This document shows positions 15,953 to 24,770 of a DNA stretch of 64,000 bases, in pieces. The position numbers and the translations under genes are program-made. The notes below the pieces were generated by a model. That model saw only the letters and a program-made list of their open reading frames with translations, was not told the origin of the DNA and searched no databases. How positions within the stretch are numbered: the first letter of the stretch is position 1; each line of letters begins with the position of its first letter. This stretch comes from Comamonadaceae bacterium OS-4 (GTDB lineage: Bacteria; Pseudomonadota; Gammaproteobacteria; Burkholderiales; Burkholderiaceae_C), in the NCBI GenBank assembly GCA_027924025.1, contig AP026970.1, positions 3,308,501 to 3,372,500 of the forward strand, given 5' to 3'.

Positions 15953-16900
15953 ATGAACCCCACAACCCACACTGCAGCCGGTCTGCGCGTCGTCGAGGCC
16001 CGCGATGCGGACGAGCACGCCGCCAACCTCACCAACTGGGAGCAGTGCTACGACCAGACCACCTGCGGCACCTTCCACGGGCTCCTGGAAGAAATCCAGC
16101 TCCCGGGGATGCAGGTGTTTCGCGAGAGCACCAGCCAGGGTATGCGGCAGTCCTGCTGCGTGTGGCCAGATGCCATGTGGTTCGGGCTGCCGTTCTCGGC
16201 GGACATCACCCGCATCAACGGGCGCACGGCGGCCCCCCACAGCGTGCTGGTACGCCCGGGCCACCAAGAGTTTGAGCTGGTGACGCCGGCCGACTACACC
16301 ATCTTCGGCCTGGTGGTACGGCAAGACACCTTGCACAGCGCCGCCCAAGCGCTGGGCTTTGATGTGGACTGGGGCCGGCTGCAGGCCGCCGAAATACTGC
16401 ACCCTTCTGCGGCAGCACTGAAGCAGTGCCTGCACACCTTGAGTGCATTGCTGCAGCCCGATCACGGGGTGCCGGCCGATCCGGTGCACGCGCAAACCCA
16501 TGCCCTGGAAGCCCTGCTGCCCTTGCTAGACACCAGCGTGGTGGATGCCGGGGTGCGCGACAGCTTCAGCAGGCGCCAGCGCATCGTGGCCGCAGCGCGG
16601 GATTACCTGCTGGCCCATCACGACCAGAGCGTCACCGTGCCCGACCTGTGTGAGCAGTTGCATGTGAGCCGGCGCACCCTGCAGTACTGTTTTGAAGACG
16701 TGCTGGGCATGACGCCGGTGCAAACGCTGCGCATCTTGCGCCTCAATGGCGCGCGACGCGACTTGCGCGGCAACCCGCGCGCCACCGTGCGCGACGTGGC
16801 CGCTGACTGGAACTTCTGGCACTTCAGCCAGTTCGCGAGCGACTACCGCAAACTCTTTGGCTACAGCCCCTCCGCCACCCCGCGCACCGGACTGCATTGA
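15953..16900 (+). CDS. AraC-family transcriptional regulator, probable ethanolamine (EutR-like) activator
   Basis: This 315-residue protein has an N-terminal ligand-sensing region (about 1-200, with WEQCYDQTTCGTFHGLLEE) and a C-terminal AraC/XylS helix-turn-helix pair (about 215-310, VTVPDLCEQLHVSRRTLQYCFEDVLGMTPVQTLRILRLNGARRDL). The arrangement matches EutR-like regulators, and the gene is divergent from eat-eutBC, so it probably activates that operon with ethanolamine and B12. The ATG at 15953 follows GGGAGAG at 10 bases; a longer frame from 15788 would overlap the promoter region. Confidence 0.85.
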   Translation: MNPTTHTAAGLRVVEARDADEHAANLTNWEQCYDQTTCGTFHGLLEEIQLPGMQVFRESTSQGMRQSCCVWPDAMWFGLPFSADITRINGRTAAPHSVLVRPGHQEFELVTPADYTIFGLVVRQDTLHSAAQALGFDVDWGRLQAAEILHPSAAALKQCLHTLSALLQPDHGVPADPVHAQTHALEALLPLLDTSVVDAGVRDSFSRRQRIVAAARDYLLAHHDQSVTVPDLCEQLHVSRRTLQYCFEDVLGMTPVQTLRILRLNGARRDLRGNPRATVRDVAADWNFWHFSQFASDYRKLFGYSPSATPRTGLH

Positions 16901-16950
16901 CCCAGCCCGCGTAAAATCGTGGCCTTGCTTGATAACCACGAGCCCGTGCC

Positions 16951-18750
16951 ATGATCCGAATTACCGAACTCAAACTCCCCCTTTCCGCCCTGCCCGTGGA
17001 GGCGCGTCGCGCAGCTGATGCCCCTGCAGAAACCGAGGCCGACCGCGCCCCGGTAGCCCACCCGGTGGAGGCCCTGCAGGCACTGGCCGCCCAAGCGCTG
17101 GGCATTGCAGACACCGACATCGCCGGCCTGCATATCTTTAAGCGCAGCTTTGACGCCCGCAAGGTCGACCTGCTGGCGGTCTACATCGTGGACCTGACAC
17201 TGGCAGACCCGGCGCAGGAAGCCGCCTTGCTGATCCGGCACGCCAACCATCCGCACATCAGTGCCACTCCCGATATGGCCTACCGCATGGTGGCCCAAGC
17301 TCCCGCAGACATGCCCCTGCGCCCGGTCGTGGTGGGCTTTGGGCCTTGCGGCATGTTCGCGGCGCTGGTGCTGGCCCAAATGGGTTTCAAACCGATCGTG
17401 CTGGAGCGCGGCACCACCGTGCGCCAACGCACCAAAGACACCTGGGGCCTGTGGCGCAAAAAAACGCTCAAGCCCGAGAGCAATGTGCAGTTCGGTGAAG
17501 GCGGCGCAGGCACCTTTTCGGATGGCAAGCTTTACAGCCAAATCAAAGACCCCCGCTTTCTGGGCCGCAAGGTAATGCACGAATTTGTGCAATACGGTGC
17601 GCCCTCCGAAATCCTGTATGAAGCGCACCCCCACATCGGCACCTTCAAGCTGGTGAAGGTGGTGGAGGGCATCCGCGAGCAAATCATTGCCCTCGGCGGC
17701 GACATCCGTTTTGAGCAGCGCGTCAACAACTTGCTCCTAAATCAGGAGCAGTCTGCGCAATCAGTTCGGGGGCTAGAGGTCGAAAATCTTCAAGACGGCA
17801 GCGTGTATGAGTTGCCCACCAGCCATGTGATCATGGCCTTGGGTCACAGTGCGCGGGACACCTTTGCCATGCTGTACGAGCGCGGCGTCGCCATGCAGTC
17901 CAAGCCGTTTTCTGTGGGCTTTCGCATCGAACACCCGCAAAGCGTGATCGACCGCGCCCGCTGGGGCCGCCACGCAGGCCACCCGCTGCTGGGTGCTGCC
18001 GACTACAAACTGGTGCACCACGCCGCCAACGGGCGGGCGGTGTACAGCTTTTGTATGTGCCCGGGCGGTACGGTGGTGGCCGCCACCAGCGAGCCGGAGC
18101 GCGTGGTCACGAACGGCATGAGCCAATATTCGCGCGCCGAACGCAATGCCAACGCCGGCATGGTGGTGGGCATCGATCCGCCCGACTACCCGGACAGCGA
18201 GGCCGCTTTTGTGCACGCCTTCGGCCCCGAGCGCGGCAAGCACTATGCAGAAGAAGCCGCCGCCCTGAAGGCCAAAGACCCGAAGGCCGCTCACCCGATG
18301 TCGGGCATTGCCCTGCAACGCCAGCTCGAAAGCGGCGCCTACACCTTGGGCGGCAGCACCTATGAAGCGCCCGGCCAACTGGTGGGCGACTTTATTGCGG
18401 CCAAGCCCTCCACCGAGTTCGGCAGCGTCACGCCGTCTTACAAACCCGGCGTGAAGCTGGGCGACCTGGCCCCTGCCCTGCCCGCCTACGCCATTGAGGC
18501 CATGCGCGAGGCGTTGCCGGTGTTCGGCCGCAAGATCAAGGGCTTTGACATGGCCGATGCGGTGCTCACCGGCGTGGAAACCCGCACCTCCAGCCCCATC
18601 AAGATTCCGCGCGGCGAGGACCTGCAATGCACCAATGTGCGCGGCCTCTACCCCGCAGGCGAGGGCGCATCGTATGCCGGTGGCATTCTGTCGGCCGGCG
18701 TAGATGGCATCAAAGTGGCGGAAGCACTGGCCTTGGATATGCTGAGCTAA
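16951..18750 (+). CDS. FAD-dependent oxidoreductase, COG2509 family
   Basis: This 599-residue flavoprotein has an N-terminal alpha-beta domain (about 1-115, ALGIADTDIAGLHIFKRSFDARK). A dinucleotide-binding fold with VVGFGPCGMFAALVLAQMG follows (about 127-147), and then the family signature NVQFGEGGAGTFSDGKLYSQ. The C-terminus has GLYPAGEGASYAGGILSAGVDG, the FAD-binding end. The reaction is not known; members are annotated as uncharacterised FAD-dependent dehydrogenases. Residues about 261-276 (LLNQEQSAQSVRGLEV) are encoded by a copy of the dispersed 48-base repeat. It appears monocistronic. Confidence 0.9.
   Translation: MIRITELKLPLSALPVEARRAADAPAETEADRAPVAHPVEALQALAAQALGIADTDIAGLHIFKRSFDARKVDLLAVYIVDLTLADPAQEAALLIRHANHPHISATPDMAYRMVAQAPADMPLRPVVVGFGPCGMFAALVLAQMGFKPIVLERGTTVRQRTKDTWGLWRKKTLKPESNVQFGEGGAGTFSDGKLYSQIKDPRFLGRKVMHEFVQYGAPSEILYEAHPHIGTFKLVKVVEGIREQIIALGGDIRFEQRVNNLLLNQEQSAQSVRGLEVENLQDGSVYELPTSHVIMALGHSARDTFAMLYERGVAMQSKPFSVGFRIEHPQSVIDRARWGRHAGHPLLGAADYKLVHHAANGRAVYSFCMCPGGTVVAATSEPERVVTNGMSQYSRAERNANAGMVVGIDPPDYPDSEAAFVHAFGPERGKHYAEEAAALKAKDPKAAHPMSGIALQRQLESGAYTLGGSTYEAPGQLVGDFIAAKPSTEFGSVTPSYKPGVKLGDLAPALPAYAIEAMREALPVFGRKIKGFDMADAVLTGVETRTSSPIKIPRGEDLQCTNVRGLYPAGEGASYAGGILSAGVDGIKVAEALALDMLS
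17733..17780 (+). repeat. Dispersed 48-base repeat, copy C, inside the FAD oxidoreductase gene
   Basis: It starts gctcctaaatcagg, has agcagtctgcgca at positions 15-27 and ggctagagg at positions 39-47. It is read in the same sense phase as copy A, and both peptides share LLNQE at the start and GL-V(E) at the end. It lies in the FAD-fold insert region between two conserved blocks. Confidence 0.85.
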
Positions 18751-18886
18751 ATCCGTCCGAGCAGGCAGCGCGCCCCGCTGGCGGCTGCAACCGCAGGCGC
18801 ACCCGAATCAGACCTTTTAAGGTTTAGGGACTTCCCACTTGGCAGCACAAGGCTTAGCATGTGCTTACAAAAACAGGGAGGGCACC

Positions 18887-20497
18887 ATGCCAACATTTGG
18901 TTCGTGGAAAGTCAGCACCAAGCTGGCCGCAGGCTTCGGCCTGCTGATCGCATTGCTTCTGGTCATTGGCGGCACTGCCATTTACCGGATAGGCAACATC
19001 AACGACAACGTCAATCACATCGTGGATGAAAGCGTGGTCAAGGTGATCCTTGCCGCCGAGCTGCAACTGGGCATCAATGTGCAGGTTCGCAATATGCGGG
19101 CTGCTGTGGTCGGGTTGGCAATAAGCAATGCGGAAGAAGCGAGTTACACCCTGAGTCGGGTCGTCCAAGGCCAAAAGGCTGCGGACGATGCATTTGGAAA
19201 GTTAAAAAAAACCATCGTCAACCCCAAAGAGCTGGAACTCTTCAAACCCGTTGAAGAGGCGTTGATGGCCTTCAACACTGTCAGAGACGAAGCCGTCAAG
19301 CGCATCCAGACAGGCAATACACAAGAGGCAGGTGAATACCTGGTCAAAAATGTGCGGGGCCCACTGAGCAAGCTGACCGCCGCCTCCGATGCCCTGCTCG
19401 AGGGCCAGTCAGACACCATCGCCCTGGAGGGCCTGCTCGCCAAAGCAGAGGGCGCAGCGGCTGTACAGACTACCCTGTGGCTCTCCGTCTTGGCTGTGCT
19501 CGCAGCCTTGGGCATCGCCACCGTCATTACCCGCAGCCTGACCCGCCAACTGGGGGGCGAACCGGCGGAGGTGGTCCGGGTCGCGAATGCGATTGCCAAA
19601 GGCGACCTGACCGTGATCATCCCGGCTCACCAACAGCAAACCGATAGCGTAGTGGCCGCCATGTTGCGCATGAAATACAGCCTGACCCACATGGCCGGCT
19701 TGGTTCATGAGTGCAGCGAGCAGGTGGCCTCTGCGTCAGAGCAGATTGCCTCCGGCACCGCAGACCTGAGTGCGCGGACCGAGGAACAAGCCAGCAACCT
19801 CGAAGAAACTGCCGCGTCTACTGAAGAGATCGCCAGCGCCGTCAAGCTCAATGCAGAGCACACGCGTGAGGCCAGCGCCATGGCCAATGAAACATCCGGT
19901 GCGGCACTGGAAAGCGGCCGCCATGTGGATGCGATGGTGCACACCATGCAGTCCATTGCCCAGTCTTCCAAAAAGATCGGCGAGATCATCGGTGTTATTG
20001 ACGGCATCGCCTTCCAAACCAACATCCTTGCACTGAACGCAGCCGTGGAGGCAGCGCGCGCAGGTGAGCAAGGGCGCGGCTTTGCGGTGGTGGCGTCTGA
20101 AGTGCGCAGCCTGGCACAACGCAGTGCAGAAGCGGCCAAAGAAATCAAAAACCTGATCGGCGACAGCATCAGTCGGGTCGCCACCGGCGAGCACCAGGCC
20201 CAATTGGCGGGCACCTCGGTGCAAGGCATCGTGGGCCGTGTGCAACGGGTCAATGAGCTGATGAACCAAGTCTCTGCCGCGACTGCCGAGGAAAACGCAG
20301 GCTTCACCCAAATCAGCGAGGCCATCATGCAGCTCGATCAGGTGACCCAGCAGAACTCTGCCCTGGTTGAAGAAAGCGCGGCCGCTGCCGACAGTCTGCG
20401 ACACCAAGCTGCACGGCTGAAAGAAGTGGTGAGCATGTTCCGGATTGAACAGAGCCGCTTGCCGGACAACGCAGGGCTGTTGCAACTCGCAGCGTGA
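18887..20497 (+). CDS. Methyl-accepting chemotaxis protein
   Basis: This 536-residue class III receptor has a first membrane helix at about 10-32 (LAAGFGLLIALLLVIGGTAI) and a periplasmic four-helix-bundle sensor (about 33-185). A second membrane helix (about 190-210) leads to HAMP (about 212-265) and a long cytoplasmic coiled coil with the hairpin tip GIAFQTNILALNAAVEAARAGEQ. There is no C-terminal NWETF-type CheR/CheB pentapeptide; it ends GLLQLAA. The ligand is unknown. The ATG at 18887 has GGGAGG 6 bases upstream. It is an isolated receptor without che genes nearby. Confidence 0.94.
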   Translation: MPTFGSWKVSTKLAAGFGLLIALLLVIGGTAIYRIGNINDNVNHIVDESVVKVILAAELQLGINVQVRNMRAAVVGLAISNAEEASYTLSRVVQGQKAADDAFGKLKKTIVNPKELELFKPVEEALMAFNTVRDEAVKRIQTGNTQEAGEYLVKNVRGPLSKLTAASDALLEGQSDTIALEGLLAKAEGAAAVQTTLWLSVLAVLAALGIATVITRSLTRQLGGEPAEVVRVANAIAKGDLTVIIPAHQQQTDSVVAAMLRMKYSLTHMAGLVHECSEQVASASEQIASGTADLSARTEEQASNLEETAASTEEIASAVKLNAEHTREASAMANETSGAALESGRHVDAMVHTMQSIAQSSKKIGEIIGVIDGIAFQTNILALNAAVEAARAGEQGRGFAVVASEVRSLAQRSAEAAKEIKNLIGDSISRVATGEHQAQLAGTSVQGIVGRVQRVNELMNQVSAATAEENAGFTQISEAIMQLDQVTQQNSALVEESAAAADSLRHQAARLKEVVSMFRIEQSRLPDNAGLLQLAA

Positions 20498-20526
20498 CAC
20501 GGCTCACGCCGTCACATCGACGGGCG

Positions 20527-21204
20527 TTAGCGAAAGACCTGAAACAAAGTAGCAGCTTCGGGCTGCAGCGTTTGCAGCAGCCAGCCTGTAAAGCCAGCAG
20601 CAATCACCAAAGCCAACCCGGCAAGCCCTGTTTTGCGCAGCATCACGACCCAATAGTCGTAGAGGCTGCGCGGCTTCAGGACTCGGCGCGCAATGACAGC
20701 GCCGATCACGAACTCCAGCACCACCTCTGCCAAGAAACCCGCTAGCGCCTCGGTGGCTAGCAGCGGGAAGTGCCCCAGCGCCAGCAAAGCCAATGCGGCC
20801 AACATCACCAATACCAACACCGCCAGAATGGCGCTGAGCGGGTCATCCCCACTCCAGCCGCCGCCTAAGTCCACGCCATCGCCCCACTGGAAACGCTTGC
20901 GGATGCGTTCTTCCTGCTGGCCATAGGCCAGAAAGTCGACAGCATCTGCATGCTGCAGTTCTGCGCGAGCCGCCTCCTGAGACCGGTTCCACCAGCGGGC
21001 ATATACCCAGCCCCCCGCCACAAAGCCAAGAAAGTAAATTGCGCCTGCGCCGACCGCATAGCGCACCGCCAAGGAGTGCACGCCTACACCATGGAGCAAG
21101 ACTGCTGAGCTTGCCAACCCGACGGCGGCAGCCCATGCCATCAGCAACCAGCCATGCAAACGCAGGATGCCGCGACTCCGGGCGGCGATGTGGGCGATCG
21201 ACAC
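20527..21204 (-). CDS. Uncharacterised integral membrane protein
   Basis: I do not recognise this 225-residue protein. It has about four hydrophobic segments: about 18-38 and 46-70 near the N-terminus, then about 120-150 and 192-212. Between them is a soluble stretch with charged residues (NRSQEAARAELQHADAVDFLAYGQQEERIRKRFQWGDG) and a Gly-rich link. The proposed start is GTG at 21204, three bases after the exporter stop; an ATG at residue 22 is possible. The tight spacing suggests cotranscription with the LysE-type exporter, but a functional link is not shown. Confidence 0.7.
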   Translation of the reverse strand: MSIAHIAARSRGILRLHGWLLMAWAAAVGLASSAVLLHGVGVHSLAVRYAVGAGAIYFLGFVAGGWVYARWWNRSQEAARAELQHADAVDFLAYGQQEERIRKRFQWGDGVDLGGGWSGDDPLSAILAVLVLVMLAALALLALGHFPLLATEALAGFLAEVVLEFVIGAVIARRVLKPRSLYDYWVVMLRKTGLAGLALVIAAGFTGWLLQTLQPEAATLFQVFR

Positions 21205-21207
21205 GGC

Positions 21208-21837
21208 TTAAGCGATTCGTTTGAACAACGCGAGCAAGGTACCTGCGGCCACAAACAGACCGCCGAACACCCGGTTCATGGCCTTGAGGTGCGACTCAGA
21301 CGTGAGTGCGCGCAGGACCCGGGCTGCCAGCGCGGTGTAGCCGGCCATCACGACCAGATCGGTGAAGGCCAGTGTGGCTGCGATGACCAGGTATTGCGGC
21401 AGCAGCGGCTCCGCAAGATTCAAAAACTGCGGCATCACGGCCAGCAGAAAAACCGTGCCCTTCGGGTTCAGCGCATTGATGACCCAGGCACGGAAGATCA
21501 TGGTGCGCGCAGTGACGATCGGGGCGTCTTCAGCCTGGGTGGCCAAGGGCACCGCGGGTGCTCGCCACTGCTGGATACCCAGCCACACCAAATACGCCAC
21601 CCCCGCCCATTTGATGACCAGAAACGCCGTACTGCTGGCTGCCACCACCGCGCCCAACCCGACGCCCACCACCACAATCTGCGTCCAGATGCCCAACACC
21701 AACCCCAAAGTGGTGATGTAGCCGCGCCGGAAACCGTGGTTCAGCCCGGCACTCATGGCGGCCACGGCGCCAGCGCCCGGCGAGATGCTGATAGCCCAGG
21801 AGGCAGCAAAGAAGGCGAGCCAAGTAGTGAATTCCAT
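21208..21837 (-). CDS. LysE/RhtB-family amino acid exporter
   Basis: This 209-residue protein has six predicted membrane helices and the RhtB-family start FFAASWAISISPGAGAVAAMSAGLNHGFRRG, then FRAWVINALNPKG, characteristic of the family. RhtB-type transporters export homoserine, threonine or related metabolites; the substrate here is not clear. The ATG at 21837 starts at the first helix. The unknown membrane protein follows 3 bases after the stop. A hairpin terminator of htpX lies just upstream. Confidence 0.9.
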   Translation of the reverse strand: MEFTTWLAFFAASWAISISPGAGAVAAMSAGLNHGFRRGYITTLGLVLGIWTQIVVVGVGLGAVVAASSTAFLVIKWAGVAYLVWLGIQQWRAPAVPLATQAEDAPIVTARTMIFRAWVINALNPKGTVFLLAVMPQFLNLAEPLLPQYLVIAATLAFTDLVVMAGYTALAARVLRALTSESHLKAMNRVFGGLFVAAGTLLALFKRIA

Positions 21838-21878
21838 AAGGCGAAGAAGTGAAATACAAACAAGGTTTGTAGCACGTC

Positions 21879-21918
21879 AAAAAACAAAACCCCTTGGCGC
21901 ATGCAGCGGCAAGGGGTT
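21879..21918 (-). terminator. Rho-independent terminator of htpX
   Basis: Arms aacccctt (21888-21895) and aaggggtt (21911-21918) form an 8-bp stem with a GC-rich loop. On the minus strand the stem is followed by TTTTGTTTTTT (21889-21879). It lies 35 bases after the htpX stop. Confidence 0.85.
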
Positions 21919-21952
21919 GGTTCATTGGGCACAGCGCCAAGCGCTGCCGGGT

Positions 21953-22831
21953 TTACTGCCCGTTATTTGCCTGCAGGGCCGCAATGCGCTGCTCAATGGG
22001 CGGGTGGGTGGAGAACAACTGACCGATACCGCCCGCAATGCCCATGGCTGCCACGCTCTTGGGCAGCTCGCCGGGGGTCATGCCGCCCAGGCGGGCCAGG
22101 GCGTTCATCATGGGCTGCTTGCGGCCCATCAACTGAGCGGCGCCCGCATCGGCACGGAACTCGCGCTGACGGCTGAACCAGGCAACCACCATGGCGGCTG
22201 CAAAGCCGAGCACGATGTCCATGACGATGGTCGTGACGTAGTAGCCGATGCCCGGGCCGCTGCTTTGCTCGTCGTTCTTGCGCAAGAAGCTGTCCACCGC
22301 GTATCCGACGATGCGGCTGATAAACACCACAAACGTATTCATTACGCCCTGAATCAGGGTCATGGTGACCATGTCGCCGTTGGCGATGTGGGCTACTTCG
22401 TGGCCGATTACGGCTTCAATTTCTTCACGGGTCATGCCACGCAGCAGCCCGGTGGACACGGCCACAAGGGCGCTGTTCTTAAAGGCGCCTGTGGCGAATG
22501 CGTTGGGTTCGCCTTCGAAAATGCCAACTTCGGGCATGCCGATGCCGGCCTTGTCAGCAAATTTGCGCACGGTGTCCACAATCCAGGCCTCGTCGGCGTT
22601 GCGGGGCTGCTCGATGATTTGCACACCCGAGGTCCACTTGGCCATGGGCTTGCTGATCAGCAAGGAGATGATGGCGCCGCCAAAGCCCATGATCAGGGCG
22701 AAGCCCAGCAAAGCGCCGAGGTTCAGGCCGTTAGAGGTCAAAAACTTGTTCACCCCCAGCAGGCTGGCAACCACGCCCAGCACAGCGACCACCAGCACGT
22801 TGGTCAAAATAAACAAAAAAATGCGTTTCAT
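21953..22831 (-). CDS. htpX: Membrane zinc metalloprotease HtpX
   Basis: HtpX degrades misfolded membrane proteins in concert with FtsH. The 292-residue protein has two N-terminal membrane helices (about 4-24 and 38-60), the zinc motif HEVAH at 144-148, two further hydrophobic segments, and the downstream [12 protein letters not shown] with the third zinc ligand Glu. The length and the ending [15 protein letters not shown] are normal. The start at 22831 has AGAGAAAACC upstream. It is monocistronic and ends in a hairpin terminator. In other bacteria it is induced by envelope stress (Cpx); I see no such box here. Confidence 0.96.
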   Translation of the reverse strand: MKRIFLFILTNVLVVAVLGVVASLLGVNKFLTSNGLNLGALLGFALIMGFGGAIISLLISKPMAKWTSGVQIIEQPRNADEAWIVDTVRKFADKAGIGMPEVGIFEGEPNAFATGAFKNSALVAVSTGLLRGMTREEIEAVIGHEVAHIANGDMVTMTLIQGVMNTFVVFISRIVGYAVDSFLRKNDEQSSGPGIGYYVTTIVMDIVLGFAAAMVVAWFSRQREFRADAGAAQLMGRKQPMMNALARLGGMTPGELPKSVAAMGIAGGIGQLFSTHPPIEQRIAALQANNGQ

Positions 22832-23029
22832 GGTTTTCTCTCGGAAAAGCGCCCTTTACGGGCCGTTGATGCAGATAGTAGGGGCGCGGGGCCTGAATTC
22901 AAGCACCTCGCCGCTTGAGCCCATGAAGTTTATGGGCATTCTGAATGGCTACTTTTTTACAAATTTGTGCGACTCCATACCCGCCTCAAGCGGTGAGAAT
23001 AGCCTGCTCTTTCCCCAACAGGCCCTTCT
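22832..23029. other. Intergenic region between htpX and the Bug receptor gene
   Basis: The 198-base divergent interval must contain promoters for both neighbours. A segment at 22934-22960 (gctactttttt ... gtgcgac) slightly resembles the dispersed repeat but fails at its conserved core, so I do not count it. No other structure is evident. Confidence 0.4.
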
Positions 23030-24040
23030 ATGCACCTGATCAACCGTCGCACCCTCCTTGCCCAATGGGCCGCAGGCAGCACACTCATGGCCGCCACTGC
23101 AGGCTTTGCACAGACAGCCAAAGCCGCGGGCGCCAAGGCCACGCCGGTGAGCAAGCTTTCGCCGAAGCTGCGGATGGTGATTCCGGCCAATCCCGGCGGT
23201 GGCTGGGACCAAACAGGCCGTGCACTGGGCAGCGCGCTGCTGGCCACAGGCAGCGTCGACAGCATCGAATACGAAAACAAAGGCGGCAAGGGCGGCACGC
23301 TCGGCTTGGCCTACTACGCAGAGAAATATGCCGCAGATCCCCACACCCTGATCATGGGCGGTACCGTCATGGTGGGTGCTGTGGCGTTGCAAAAGCCCGC
23401 GGTTGACATGGGGGTGCTGGCTCCGCTGGCCCGGCTCACCAGCGACTACCTGGTCATGGTGGTAGCCGCCAACTCGCCGATCAAAACCGCGACCGACCTC
23501 TCAGCCGCCATGAAAGCGTCGCTGAAGGCGGTACCCGTGGCGGGCGGCTCGGCCGGTGGGGTCGACCATATTTTTGCGGGCGTTTTCGCCCGTGCCGCAG
23601 GTGCCGCCCCAGAGGAATTGGTGTACATGCCGTTTGCGGGCGGCGCTGAAGTGGCTGCCGCCGTGTTGTCGGGCAAGGCGACCATCGGCATCTCCGGATT
23701 CAGCGAGTTCAGCGCACAAATTGCGAGCGGCCAGTTGCGGGCGATCGGCGTTTCGTCCCGCAAATCCTCGTTTGGCATTCCGTCCATGCGCGATCAGGGC
23801 CTGCAGCTCGACATGGCCAACTGGCGCGGCGTCTTCACCGGCCAAGCGGTACCGGTGGCGCGGCAGAGCGCCATGGTGGAGGCGATCCGCCTGGCGACCC
23901 AGCACGAAGAGTGGAAAGCCACGCTCAAGCAAAACCGCTGGGACGCCTCCTGGCTCGCCGGCAAAGACTTCCACTCGCAAATTGACTTTGACCTCACCAC
24001 CGCGCGGGTGATGGTGCACCTGCTCAAGCTGAAGGCCTGA
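23030..24040 (+). CDS. Bug-family tripartite tricarboxylate transporter receptor
   Basis: This 336-residue periplasmic binding protein has a Tat-like or Sec signal (about 1-28, INRRTLLAQWAAGSTLMAATAGFA). The Bug (TctC) signatures are PANPGGGWDQTGRALG, YENKGGKGGTLG and AGGSAGGVDHI. Members bind dicarboxylates, aromatic acids or amino acids. There are no tctA/tctB membrane genes beside it, as is common for the many orphan Bug genes of Burkholderiales. Its last 17 bases overlap the convergent DUF3025 gene. The twin Arg in NRRTLL does not fit the full Tat consensus. Confidence 0.9.
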   Translation: MHLINRRTLLAQWAAGSTLMAATAGFAQTAKAAGAKATPVSKLSPKLRMVIPANPGGGWDQTGRALGSALLATGSVDSIEYENKGGKGGTLGLAYYAEKYAADPHTLIMGGTVMVGAVALQKPAVDMGVLAPLARLTSDYLVMVVAANSPIKTATDLSAAMKASLKAVPVAGGSAGGVDHIFAGVFARAAGAAPEELVYMPFAGGAEVAAAVLSGKATIGISGFSEFSAQIASGQLRAIGVSSRKSSFGIPSMRDQGLQLDMANWRGVFTGQAVPVARQSAMVEAIRLATQHEEWKATLKQNRWDASWLAGKDFHSQIDFDLTTARVMVHLLKLKA

Positions 24041-24770
24041 GCGGCCGGAAGACACTGGTGTCTTCGTAGAAACCGGGCAGCGTGTTGTCGGGCCACCAGC
24101 CCGGCACGCCCAGCACCGGCAGGTGGGCAAAGGGCTTGGCAGCCAGCATGGGGGCACTCAGGGCGCCAGCCAACCACGCATCCAAATCTGCTATTGAATT
24201 TGTAGCTGCCTGCGCACGGAATACGTGGGCTGTGATCGGTTTTCGTGGGCAAACCAGCTTTTCCAGCAGCGCGTGGCCGAACAAGATCAATGTCGCCTCG
24301 GCCCACAAGGGGCGCAAGGGGCCAAACAGGCGCGTCCAATCTTTGGCGGCCAGCGCATCCCACAAGGCATCGGGCGCGATCAGCAGTGCCGCGTTTTCAT
24401 CAAACACCGTGAGTGCGTCCCGCGCCGGACCGCGTACCGGCTGGATGCCGGTCTGGGCGATCTGCTCGGCCTGCAGACGGTTGAGCTTTTGCTTGGCCAG
24501 CGGAAAGTGCATCCAGCACAGCCCATTGAAAAAGTCGTGCAGGCCGTCCCGGGTTGGCACGCCGCCGGTGTCAAAAATATGCTGCTCATAAGCCGTGCCG
24601 GATGGCAGCTCACTCTGCGGAATAAAGCGCACCGGAGCCGCACCCCGGGTATTCAGGGCCTGGGCGACAGTTTGTCCGGCGTCCACGCCTTGCGCAACGC
24701 GCTCACCCACGCTGCGCCAGGGTGAAAGCCACGGCGCAGCCCAGTCAATAGCTTCTAGACCAAACGCCAC
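24024..24770 (-). CDS. DUF3025 domain-containing protein
   Basis: This 248-residue protein matches the DUF3025 family: [13 protein letters not shown] at the start, then [32 protein letters not shown] and [20 protein letters not shown]. The function is unknown. The GTG at 24770 overlaps the end of pyrC by 16 bases, so translation is probably coupled. The 3' end overlaps the convergent Bug gene. Residues about 180-195 ([16 protein letters not shown]) include a segment encoded by an antisense copy of the dispersed repeat. Confidence 0.85.
   Translation of the reverse strand: MAFGLEAIDWAAPWLSPWRSVGERVAQGVDAGQTVAQALNTRGAAPVRFIPQSELPSGTAYEQHIFDTGGVPTRDGLHDFFNGLCWMHFPLAKQKLNRLQAEQIAQTGIQPVRGPARDALTVFDENAALLIAPDALWDALAAKDWTRLFGPLRPLWAEATLILFGHALLEKLVCPRKPITAHVFRAQAATNSIADLDAWLAGALSAPMLAAKPFAHLPVLGVPGWWPDNTLPGFYEDTSVFRPLRPSA
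24190..24237 (+). repeat. Dispersed 48-base repeat, copy F, inside the DUF3025 gene (antisense)
   Basis: The plus strand starts gctattgaatttgt, has agctgcctgcgca at positions 15-27 and gggctg at positions 38-43. It is read backwards by the DUF3025 gene, giving [11 protein letters not shown], in the same reverse phase as copy D ([11 protein letters not shown]). Confidence 0.8.

Noticed and set aside
22934..22981. A possible repeat copy in the htpX/Bug gap
   Set aside because: It begins gctacttttttaca but has aatttgtgcgact where the core should be. The match is too weak.
24720..24753. gctattgactgggctgcg at the start of the DUF3025 gene, similar to the repeat start
   Set aside because: The encoded [12 protein letters not shown] is the normal start of the DUF3025 family, so it is ancestral coding sequence.
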